NCBI GenBank assembly: GCA_947650285.1
Contig: CANTFL010001254.1
Span: 229,482 to 293,481 of the forward strand
Origin: Hyaloperonospora brassicae
Taxonomy: Eukaryota; Oomycota; Peronosporomycetes; Peronosporales; Peronosporaceae
DNA: 64,000 nucleotides
Direction: 5' to 3'
Shown here: positions 32,489 through 41,900 of the stretch, one piece after another
Numbering within the stretch: position 1 is the first letter of the stretch
Layout: each line of letters begins with the position of its first letter
Notes under the pieces: model-generated
What the model saw: the letters and a program-made list of their open reading frames with translations, nothing else
Databases searched by the model: none
What the model was told of the DNA's origin: nothing
Made by a program: the position numbers and the translations under genes

Positions 32489-32545
32489 AAGATTTTGAAG
32501 GAAGGGTGTGAATCTAAGGAAAAGGATGTGAATTTAGCAATTCCC
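32489..32545 (-). repeat. Right terminal inverted repeat of the MULE
   Basis: Complement of the left repeat; ends GCAATTCCC at 32545, followed by the duplication TATTTCTTT. Confidence 0.9.
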
Positions 32546-32854
32546 TATTTCTTTGATCCGTTGCTCCACCTAATGGTTGATGTTCACGGTACATCAACCT
32601 GATCAACCTTTAATCGCTGCTGGGCCGCGCAATGGGTGGTGACCAAGAAACCCATATAGGAAATCTAGTTATATATAGTTAGTTCAAGACAAAGATGGTT
32701 TATTAATATAAAAAAACTATAAAAACTGTTCTACTTTTCCTTAGACAGAGTTTTCGAGTTCTGCCTACTTCGCTGCGCTTCCTCACGCCACGTGTACGTG
32801 AAGTCGGGTGCACACAACCTTGTGTTGAATCAACACAAGGCGTGCCCCGTTACA
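32546..32854 (+). mobile_element. Solo LTR (type 2), 3' part after the MULE
   Basis: Continues the LTR that began at 28612. It has the GGTTGATGTTCACGGTACATC hairpin less its last bases, then the CCTTGTGTTGA/TCAACACAAGG hairpin, and ends GCGTGCCCCGTTACA at 32854. GTTGG follows. Confidence 0.8.
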
Positions 32855-33080
32855 GTTGGGGTGCGTGTTTAATCATTTAGGAGATGGATAGATACTGTTA
32901 CTCGCAAAATTGAGGTCTCGGCTCGATCGCTCGACTATCGACCGTCCGCGCACCTCTCCAGTGACGGCAAGTGACTCAGTCAGACCATATTGTACTACGA
33001 ACATACTCAGCTTTTAGGGCATTTCTAACGTAATAATTGAAGTTACATTCTGATGCGGTCAAGCTACACGATGTTTAACA
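32855..33080. other. Intergenic, starts with TSD GTTGG
   Basis: GTTGG at 32855-32859 pairs with 28607-28611. Nothing else was recognised in this stretch. Confidence 0.6.
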
Positions 33081-33089
33081 TTGTTCAGC

Positions 33090-33480
33090 AATCAAAAAAG
33101 CGAAGCTTACGATGCACAGGATCGCGTAGCAATTGTCCTTCTCCTCGATATCTTAAAAGCATACGAAAAATCCTTCGCCTGTATAGGTTGCCTGATTATA
33201 CATGGCATGGGCCTCTCCGTAGGATACGCCCTCGGAGGTGGCAGCATTTCATGCAAACACGACCTGCAATTAAATTGTAAGACATTAGGACGACTATAAC
33301 TACCGCACTCAAGGTGTTCGTCGTGACATCGGACGAGGTTATCTACCCGCACCTCAATTTTCCTCTTTGCAAAGGATGCATTTACCGTGTACCTCAGGAG
33401 CGTGGAAATATCCACAGCGGGTTGTAAGTATCAGGCATCCAAACGGCAGACGGCAAAATTATCAATAAGTGACAGATATG
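33090..33480 (+). pseudogene. Possible LINE reverse-transcriptase scrap
   Basis: The frame reads DAQDRVAIVLLLDILKAYE. This resembles the [V/I]LLLDxxKAYD segment that carries the first catalytic Asp of non-LTR reverse transcriptases, with the final D here E. Later pieces are too broken to align by eye. No poly-A tail or endonuclease domain is seen. It could also be a chance match, so the call is tentative. Confidence 0.3.
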
Positions 33481-34040
33481 GCAGTGCATTTACCTGACCG
33501 TCCTGCGGTAAAACACGTGGTCGACGGATCGGTTGCGTTTCCAGACGTTTCAGGTGCTGTAATGCATTGATCCAAGGATTGGCCATGAAACTAAAGCCGC
33601 ATGAACTCATCTAAATGGTCTATGTGGCTCCTGCCGGCATCATTCTGTGTCATGGTAGGGCACCAACAAGCAGGAGATAAAAGTAGACAAAATTTATACT
33701 ACACAAGTGGTGTCGACTCTTCCTTTTCAACAGGGATATAAGCACAGTCTGTATGCGAGTATGTTTGCTATTTCGATCGCGGCGCCCAAGATCACATATT
33801 GGCACGTAATTGCCGACTACGTCTAGGCATTGTGTCGAAGATTAGAAGCTTAGCCATATAATTTATTTAGGGTGCATTGCGACGAGAAATGCTTCTCCCA
33901 TGTTACCTAATACAAAAAGGGCATCGTTTTGAAAAACACTGAAGTGGCCTCGTATAGCATGCATTCGAACTGATATGAAAAAAATGGCCGCGGCATAATC
34001 GCAAAATGAGTGAATACTAGATCCAGACGAATCCTACTGG
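33481..34040. other. Intergenic, nothing recognised
   Basis: Only broken short frames and no motif. Confidence 0.4.
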
Positions 34041-34043
34041 ATC

Positions 34044-34570
34044 ATAGAGTGTGTCCCTGCGTGGTGCTACTGATCAGTAACGTGATTCTCTATGTGATTG
34101 AAGGCATCACGGTTGTTTGACCAAAGGCATTCCATGTGCGCTGGCCGCTTTGAGGCCATCCAGGCGCGCGCGACGGGGAAGCACAAATCCTGGGCAAATA
34201 CGGGTGCTGGTCAGAAGACGTTGCGGACGAAAATCATGTTCGTGCTTTTAATCTTCACGCTGTTGTTTACTGTACCCGTTTAGTTTAATTCCTCCCTAAG
34301 TTACTTGTCGATTGCCATCTAATATATGTGGACGGGAGACGCGCTGGTCTACGCTCGTCGAACAAAGTTCCTGTACTCTTTCTTCCCGTGCCGTTCTGCC
34401 GTTGGGTGCTGAACCTCGTGTGTACAATGTCTATCCCGTGATGATCTGCCGTAGTATGATGAACCTGCTAGCTAAACGCGCACTCGGCAACAACGACGTG
34501 TGGTGTGCAAAGCAGGCATGCCTTTCGTTGTCGTTTATCACGACGCTGGACGTTTTTGAGACCAACTAGG
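34044..34570 (+). pseudogene. Unidentified membrane protein remnant, copy 1
   Basis: Frame pieces include VLLISNVILYVIEGITVV (hydrophobic), then after a shift CAGRFEAIQARATGKHKSWA and RTKIMFVLLIFTLLFTVPV (a clear membrane span), then TRWSTLVEQ and a Cys-rich end to 34569. The GKHKSWANTGAGQKT block recurs in altered form at 35128 beyond the LTR. I do not recognise the family. At least two frameshifts and a stop are present. Confidence 0.4.
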
Positions 34571-34581
34571 CGTGCGTAAGG

Positions 34582-35123
34582 TGTAACAAGGCACGCCTTG
34601 TGTTGATTCAACACAAGGTCGTGTGGACCCGACGTCACGTACATGTGGCGTGAGGAAGCGCAGCGAAGTAGGCAGACTTCGTAAGTTCTGTCTAAGGGAA
34701 AAAGTAAAACTGTGTTAAATACATTTATTTTTTGTAATAAACCATCTTTGTATTGGGCTAACTATATTAAACTACAATATCCTATGTGGGTTTCTTGCAA
34801 ACCACCCATTGCGCGCGCCCAGCAGCGATTGATGGTTGACCTGGTTGATGTACCGTGAACATCAACCATCAGGTGGAGCAACGGATAAAAGAAATATAAC
34901 CCTTCGGAATAGTATTTTTTTAAAAGTATATCTTTTTTTAATAAAGATTGAAAATTTATTTTTGATTGATACATATCTGATTTTAATAAGTTGTCTGAAG
35001 GTGGATCTGCTCTTTAACCTTACTCATTTAGAGGAATGTCAATTGAACATTATCTAAATAGGTTCTTATTCAGAAATTGATACAAAATTATTAATTTTTA
35101 TGGTACGGGATCACCCCGTCACA
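34582..35123 (-). mobile_element. Solo LTR (type 2), 542 bp
   Basis: It begins TGTAACAAGGCACGCCTTGTG and ends ATCACCCCGTCACA. On the minus strand it parallels the LTR split by the MULE: CCTTGTGTTGATTCAACACA, TTCTGTCTAAGGGAAAAAG, CATTGCGCGCGCCCAGCAGC and GTTGATGTACCGTGAACATC. The flanking pentamers (TAAGG and TGACG) do not match, so one side may have been rearranged. Confidence 0.8.
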
Positions 35124-35486
35124 TGACGGGGAAGTACAAGTCGTAAGCAAACACGGGTGCTATTTAGCAGAAGTCGTGGACGGAAATACCAGACGTACTT
35201 TCCTTCTTCACGCTTCCGTTCAGTGAGCTCACGGCATACGTTCGATTTCCTTGAGTATGATTTCAAAACGAATCCGTGCAACTACGTCTCTGCCATGTTC
35301 TTTGGCTTTTCTGTCATGAGCCGGTTGTTTCTCATGGTCAAGATGAGTATTTCCGATTATAGCGGCTTGGCTCACACTGCTGCCACCTTTACGGCGAATG
35401 TGTTTAGCGCGTTGCTCGTGGTCTACATTGTGGTCCATGTGCGGATATGGAAAGTATACGAGGCGGACAAACTCAAGGTAGCCTAA
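35124..35486 (+). pseudogene. Unidentified membrane protein remnant, copy 2
   Basis: It starts with GACGGGGAAGTACAAGTCG, a diverged repeat of 34177. The frame 35157-35486 gives FDFLEYDFKTNPCNYVSAMF, then FGFSVMSRLFLMVKMSISDY, then a span FSALLVVYIVVHVRIWKVYE ending DKLKVA. These look like the last membrane segments of a multi-pass protein. The sequence may be a second copy or the continuation of the same gene; the LTR lies between the two parts. The family was not recognised. Confidence 0.45.
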
Positions 35487-35609
35487 GGCATCGTAGCAGA
35501 CACGAATGACCCAGCGGCTGCGAAGAACAGGACGCACCGGATTGTGTTGCGAAGACGCGGATGGTATTTGGCCGACGAGGAGCAGAAGGAGACACAGGAT
35601 GCGATTCAT
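35229..35609 (-). CDS. Possible small secreted-protein ORF (weak)
   Basis: From the ATG at 35609 the protein begins MNRILCLLLLLVGQIPSASS, a good signal-peptide shape with a plausible cleavage site, followed by QHNPVRPVLRSRW. There is no RxLR motif and no known domain. Most of it overlaps the plus-strand membrane-protein remnant, so at most one of the two is real. The signal-peptide portion itself lies outside that remnant. Confidence 0.25.
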   Translation of the reverse strand: MNRILCLLLLLVGQIPSASSQHNPVRPVLRSRWVIRVCYDALGYLEFVRLVYFPYPHMDHNVDHEQRAKHIRRKGGSSVSQAAIIGNTHLDHEKQPAHDRKAKEHGRDVVARIRFEIILKEIERMP

Positions 35610-35780
35610 ACCGAGTGTAGGTGACGAGAAGCGGTGGTGTGGTCTATCTGGCGAGCCGGAGGCGCGCACGCAAGTGCGCGCTGTCGTCGTCGCTTTCTCT
35701 AGTGACTGGGCATTAGCATACATCAAATTGCTTTCGCCAGAGTCGGTTGACGTGGCTCGTTGGGTCTTCTCTTAGTGGTG

Positions 35781-36086
35781 TCAGATGCGCATGTCAGTAA
35801 GCGCGTAGGAAGACAATTTGCTAACATGCGATCGATAGCACGTCAGCACGTTAGTGACATGGTGTGACGAGCTACTGTTGCCATCTTTATCGTAAGCATC
35901 GGCTGCCAAGAGGGCCTCTGGCTTGCTCAGCTTTTCGGAGTCGCCAATAGGTTCTTTTTCTTGCTCAGCTTTTTCAAAGTTGCCGAGTAGCTGTACGTGG
36001 TACATTTTCAATGTGTCGTCAAGGCCTTGAGGTGTCATTACAGTTTGCCGCCGATAACGAGCTGTTAATCCTTGCGAAGTGGGCAC
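35781..36086 (-). CDS. Hypothetical ORF, 101 codons
   Basis: The composition looks protein-like (TPQGLDDTLKMYHVQLLGNF, then EKAEQEKEPIGDSEKLSKPE, then ALLAADAYDKDGNS), with acidic and polar residues and few rare ones. I do not recognise it. It may be an exon fragment of a broken gene: the 3' end lacks any conserved feature, and both flanks are non-coding. Confidence 0.35.
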   Translation of the reverse strand: MPTSQGLTARYRRQTVMTPQGLDDTLKMYHVQLLGNFEKAEQEKEPIGDSEKLSKPEALLAADAYDKDGNSSSSHHVTNVLTCYRSHVSKLSSYALTDMRI

Positions 36087-36327
36087 TGCTGTCTATCCTC
36101 TCGTGCACTCGTGTCGTGTCCGCGCGTGGAAATGACGTAAAAAGTTTTGTACACTTGAGCATATGCGACGTTGGCCACCTCTGCTCGCCCGTCTTCGGTA
36201 TGACGTGCAGTGAATCGTTACGTGTTGTGGTTGCACTTGTACTGATGATGTAGCAAGTAAAAGTAATATATTTTGAGAGTAAATTACAGTTGGTTGTTAA
36301 CCATACCTTTTGCACTTGGTCCGGTCA

Positions 36328-36595
36328 TGTTACACCTGGTACACATTTAGCCTGCCCATCAACATGTGCTGGCTGTAAACAATGTCGTCCGGATATCGCT
36401 GTCTCACTCGCCATCTCCTCCTGATAGTCCGACATGACGACCCTCTTCTCTCGACCCATATGTCTACGAGTCACATATTATCGTCCTACCTGTCGGGTTA
36501 TCAGCCAATCAGGTGAGATCGGGACGTACCTGTAACAGGTCTTGCAGTTGAACACTGGAACTTCGATGACCTGTCAGAAATCATATCTGCTAACA
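36328..36595 (-). mobile_element. Solo Copia-type LTR
   Basis: It begins TGTTACACCTGGTACAC and ends ATCTGCTAACA, with short inverted ends TGTTA/TAACA. It matches 58084-58350 over several blocks, including GCCAATCAGGTGA, CCTGTAACAGGTCTTGCAGTT and ACCTGTCAGAAA. That copy lies at the 3' side of a Copia pol remnant, which identifies the family and the orientation. No matching target duplication is seen. Confidence 0.65.
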
Positions 36596-36958
36596 CATGC
36601 CATGCTATGACGCTTTGCAAAAGGGTACGAATGCCGCAGCTTAGCGCTTATTTGCTTGTTTGTTTAAGCATGGACTACTACACTGTACGGCAATCGACGA
36701 GCACGGAGGAACTACTTTTGCATCAAGATGTAAACTAACGTTAACAAGCCAACCGCAATTTTAATAATACACTTCTTTTGTCACTCACTTCAAAAATACT
36801 TGCGTTTCCTTTGTCTTTCATGGAGCTATCGACACATATACGCTCGAGAACGTAGGAGCCAGGTACATCATCAGCACACGCGGCAAGCAAGAGCAATGAT
36901 GACGGAGAGTAATAATTCTTCATCAAACACTGCGAATGTACGCCACGCTCAACTTCGT
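36596..36958. other. Intergenic with a short antisense frame
   Basis: A 78-codon frame at 36741-36977 (-) has no recognised motif. Confidence 0.4.
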
Positions 36959-37720
36959 CTAAGAACACACGCCACATTCCACAGCTTCAATGGGGGTTAT
37001 GAGCCCGAAGAATAGCGGATTGCAAACGCGTTCTCGACCAAAGTGTGCTGCCATGCCTTGACCGCACCACGTTCCGGAGCCTTCGGTGAGCGATGAGCTC
37101 CGGGAGACGCAACAGAGAGCAATGGGTCTCTGGAGCGCCAATCCCGAAAGCTTCGTTGCCCTCTTCTGGCAACGTGTGTGTGGATTAATTACCCGTTGTC
37201 CAGCGCGGTGCACCTTGCTCCAGTCTTCATGCGCGTACTTCTGTGCTGACGGCATTCTCGAAGCACCAGTGTTAGCAGTCGCAACAATAATCGCGCGGGC
37301 AGCGGCAGTAGTTTCCACACGTGCACGGGTGGATGATGATATATAAGAAAAATCTCCGTGAATAGCCTCATGCCTTTCTTGCGAATATAAATCCGATTGA
37401 AAGGCGTCATAATTTTTTCGGTAGATGTACGCAAAGTGTTTTGTGGTGGAAAGGCGTAATAATGCTGGAGAAAATAATGAATTTCGGGGGTTATTCGACA
37501 CGATGTGGATCGTAGACGCATTTATAACGGAACCGTTATGACTCGAGGATAGTAGAAAACAACCTTTTAATATGTAAGATGACCTTTGTGATAGAGAAAA
37601 ACTTTCGTAATAAATTCCATTTATTTTAATTCGGATTCGTGCGAAGTGAACTGTTTCGGGATAACGTTGATGCGCGCCACATGCTAATACGGACAAGAGC
37701 CGCGCGACGATATCTTCCAC
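36959..37720 (-). CDS. Hypothetical ORF, 253 codons
   Basis: Apart from the element frames, this is the longest single open frame in the window. It starts MEDIVARLLSVLACGAHQRY and passes a Ser-rich stretch (YESFSLSQRSSYILKGCF), a small Ala-rich stretch (TTAAARAIIVATANTGAS) and a Cys-containing end. No signal peptide, membrane span or known domain is evident. A chance frame this long is improbable in sequence of this composition, so it may be a real or recently lost gene. There is no homology that I can name. Confidence 0.35.
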   Translation of the reverse strand: MEDIVARLLSVLACGAHQRYPETVHFARIRIKINGIYYESFSLSQRSSYILKGCFLLSSSHNGSVINASTIHIVSNNPRNSLFSPALLRLSTTKHFAYIYRKNYDAFQSDLYSQERHEAIHGDFSYISSSTRARVETTAAARAIIVATANTGASRMPSAQKYAHEDWSKVHRAGQRVINPHTRCQKRATKLSGLALQRPIALCCVSRSSSLTEGSGTWCGQGMAAHFGRERVCNPLFFGLITPIEAVECGVCS

Positions 37721-37789
37721 TATATCTGCCTCGCCGGTGATTTACAGAATCCATTCATTTTTGCAAATGGTAAATAATTGTAATTTCCT

Positions 37790-38900
37790 CATTTAATTAC
37801 GATTATAAAAAATACCCCACATTTTGATAAATTTAGAGTTAATGTGGTACACATGAAAAAACACATCCTTGTTCAATGTCGTTTTTCCATATAAACGGCC
37901 GGAACAAGCTCCCCCTGTTTATTTTTTTCCTTAACAGCGTTGCCATTTCCCCATCAAAACTGATATGTCTCCGTCACCAATGATACGGCTATATACCCGA
38001 CTTTCGTATTGCTTTATAGTGGGAACTTTGTATTGTACAAATTTTTAAGCAAGCAGCAAGTGCAGACGGCAACATCATAGTTAAAGCCGAGTAAATGATA
38101 TTTACATTACAGATATACATACAATGCCAAACCACAACATCAGGACAAAAACATGATCAAATCACGTTGTCATGCAATCAACTGAGAAAACACTTCGACG
38201 AATACGCTTTAGGCATCATCGCACGTTTTTTTCCTGAAATAGGTCTGCAGACATTGTAGCCTTCAATGCGAGCTTAACAGAAGCAATATATTTATCAGGT
38301 TTTATCGATATTTTAATGTGCTTCTAAGTATCCAAACTAATAAGCAAGAAGGGTCATGAGATCCTACTAGTAGAAGAACATTAATAGCATCCGCAGCATC
38401 CAAAGCACCTACAACACAACAGCAGTATTAACATCAGTAGCATTAAAAGTAGCATCAACAACATATACTAAAACAACAACAGCTTTTACAAACAACTTCA
38501 GCAGCAGCAACATAAGCAGCAACATCTACAATACCAACCAAAACAACAATAACAAAAGCATTAACATTAACATCAACAATATTAGCACCAACTGACTGCG
38601 TTTCCGGACGCGACCGATTATATAAAGATGCGTTTACTTCCTCATATCTTGCGCCTTCACCTGCAAGTAGTGGCTGGAAGAGCAGCACGCCCGCGGCAGA
38701 ACCCTCTCCGTGGCTCCCTAAACAGGGCGAGGATTGGTCACGACCGTAAAATGGGCCATAGAAAATGATTATGGACGTGTATTTTATGTTTGCCTCATTA
38801 ACTTGAGCTATTAAGAACGTATGAAATTTTTTAATATTCACTTATCTGGAGCATTTTTTTTCAATTTTGTGATTTAATGGGGCCTTTCCACTTTATTTAT
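37790..38900 (+). repeat. Dispersed repeat, copy 2, with inverted arm
   Basis: The right part (38195-38900) repeats 6727-7640: the GACGAATACGCTTTAGGCA block, a CAN tract (about 38380-38600), then GCAGCACGCCCGCGGCAGAACC and AACAGGGCGAGGATTGGTCAC. The left part (about 37838-37922: TAATGTGGTACACATG, AAACACATCC, CCCCCTGTTTA) is the reverse complement of 38720-38800. The whole is therefore a roughly 1 kb unit with inverted arms of about 80-130 bp. No coding capacity; it is probably a non-autonomous DNA element. Confidence 0.6.
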
Positions 38901-41900
38901 CAACCTTAATATATGATAGCGCGATCGGCAATGGCACATCGACATTATGACTTTGTATTACCGAAAACCTGTGGCGTTAAGATCTGGCCCTCCGAAATGA
39001 ACGTAGTATGCGCACAATAGATTTCAAGTCGATTAATACATTTAATCACTTCAAAAAAATATTGTGTAAGAACTCTAATTTCCTTTGGCGCTTACACGGT
39101 TTTTACTCAAGCCCACCTGTGGGAAAGCGTTCGACATTTAGCGGCGCTGAAAATAGACCGCGCTTATATTTGCAAACGTCGCTTAAAACCGTTAGAAAGG
39201 ATGCGGCAAGAGCTATACAAGGATAAACATATGGTGCAAATTTGGTTGACTTGAGCTGTCACGCATATACGAGAGAGCTTCTTGCCAGGTTCTGGACTCA
39301 CAATCGTCTTGGAATACAGCTTTGAAATATATCTAGTCGCCACAATATTCAAAACTCTAATATAAACATGGCCAGCCTACCAGGATTATGTCTTTTGGAA
39401 CCATTACGTATGCAACGGCTACAGACTCTACTATTTACGCTATGATAGCGTGCCAGGCACTTTAAAAAAATTCTAACACACAGAGAATATTGATAATTGA
39501 GTTCTCAGTACACCGAGCGCCGCTCGGGACTCAATTCAAGCTGTATTTCAATCAACAGACTGTCCTTTCAGTGCAAGATACTATATATTTTTCGGCACGA
39601 GAGGCCTATGCCTATGTAACCTTTGATGTAAGGATTGAAATTTACATGCATCAATGTCATCAATTTTTTCAAAATAAAAGGATTTGACGTGTAGAAGATC
39701 CTATTCAATCGCTTGAAGTCGATATCGCCAACCCGGCGCCCAATTATAGCGTGATTACACGATTAAACAACACTTTCTACCAGCCTGGCGATCAAAAGAA
39801 AATTGACACCTTGCTCGTATGCGGTCTGATTTTACTGCATTCTTTACCTTACCGATCATTTTAACTCACTGTAATCGCTGCGGGTGTGCTGACGCGCAAT
39901 TTATATGGGTAAGTAATTTTTTCAAGTGGTTTATAGTGTATCCAGGGTGAAACAAAAGGTGACCGGACCTTTGCATGGCTCGCCTCGCAAATCTGTATTA
40001 TGTATTATTTGGGTGGATACCATTGAAATGGTAAAGCATATTTATATTAACCAAGATCAAAATCGCGAGATATTGCACGGTGTCATTCAGTCGATGATAG
40101 GCGAAAAGCTTATCTTGCTCATTTTTTACAATTGTCCATCTCAATTTACACCAAAAAGACCATTTTACAATAGACTAACCCGGTAATGGAAAATGATAAA
40201 GCAAAAGGTTTTACCGAAAAGATCATGCACCGCTAAGTAAACAACTTATACGGATAATTTAGCAACAAGGTGGCGTAGGTCTTTGTATACATTGCCATGA
40301 CCAGGTTTGCCTGCATTAAATCCCAATTGAGTATATTTCATTATCGTATGGAGGGTTACAGCACAATTATAACGAAGTACTGGTGACTAAGCCCTGAAAT
40401 CGGTACACAGGTGACCCTCAATGAAAAAGTTGAGATTTTGTCCATACGACCTTACGTAAACGCGCGAAGAGAATTGTGTCATACAGAATGACAAAATTCA
40501 TCGCGTGCCTCATGTAGCGATCGGTGATTTAATATATCACTTCTATATCTAATAATAGTATATAGACCTTTGAGCTACTGCTAAGTTGTCCTATAGAAAG
40601 TATGGTACTATCAAAAAAATTCAGGAAATTATAATATATCGTCAATTTATATAATTGAAAACTAGGCAACTAGGTCATCCCGCTACGATGCATCTAGGAG
40701 GCATCAATAAAAATTAAAATTTTTTGCTGAGCGAACAATGTCATCGGAAGGGGTACGGAGTATCATCCGCTTTGACAGACAAAGTTTTGAAATTCTAAAA
40801 TTGACAAAGTGGTGGCAGGTAATTCGTAATATTACGTTCATTATACATGCAGATAAAGGTGAAACTTGTGAATGGACACTTTCATAGGAATATACACATA
40901 CTCTGTATACAGATTAAAAGCCCAAACATAACCCTCTTATACTGATAGTAACACTGTAGCTATCAACGATATTGAACTGCCCCTTTGCGCAAGCAAAGCG
41001 GTAATAGTTTATTATATATCTTGTACGTAATAAATATTCAAATTTACTACTGAAGCAGTTGCATTGATTTATCGTCAAGAATTATGTGATGTATAATTTG
41101 ATCGGTAAATAATATAACTTTTTATTAAAACCTCGAACATAAACATTGATGTAATGTGGTAGTACAATTATTAACAGGCTTTCATTCTTACGTAAAGACG
41201 AAGAATAGACATCCCCAATTGCTTTCGATGACAGACCCTGCTCATCAATCTATAAAGTCGCGTAAGGTAATGACTTCCACATTTAAGAAGTATTACAGAA
41301 GTGTGGAATATGATGCGGCTGAGCGTATTATTGCCTTAGGAAGTAAGCAGCGGAGTATCAGCTAGGCGTAAGCTGCGACGAAAATCAAGTATTTGAAATT
41401 ATGAAGTTATCGATCATAAAATAATATGCATCGTATGTCAACGACAACATGTCAACACGACGACTCACCTCGATAACAAAGCGTTATTAATCTTTTTATA
41501 ACTAAAACTGAATTATTTCGATAACCCCTATCCAGGCCGCGCACCATATATCAGAACTTTTGGTTTAACAAACGAGAGATACAATCTACGTAAAGGCATA
41601 GTATTTATTTTGATCGATTAAACGGTTAAAAATGAAGATGTTTGCATTTTACGCGTATTACCAAACGAAATGAAGAACTCCATTGCAGGTGCAGAAGTAG
41701 GAATAGCTTTAAAAATTATTTACCTAATTTATTTTTTAAATGCATCATCTTAGGCAAAAGACTATTAAAAAGAAATTACGAAGGGAAGAAAATGCCTTAC
41801 CGTATAGCCAAGTTCTTTGTACAATGTAAGTGATCTACATATAATGAAGAATCACATTAGAAGTAAAGATGAAGATTGCGCTATGAAATTAATACAAAGA

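Larger units (their letters stand above)
28753..32545 (-). mobile_element. Mutator-like element with ~58-bp terminal inverted repeats
   Basis: The 3,793-bp insertion has inverted ends: 28753-28810 starts GGGAATTGCTAAATTCACA, and 32489-32545 is its complement with about three differences. The flanks TATTTTCTT (28744-28752) and TATTTCTTT (32546-32554) fit a degraded 9-bp target duplication, typical for Mutator. The strand given is that of the transposase remnant (30359-32060). The plus strand carries a captured dehydratase gene. The insertion is younger than the solo LTR it splits. Confidence 0.9.
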
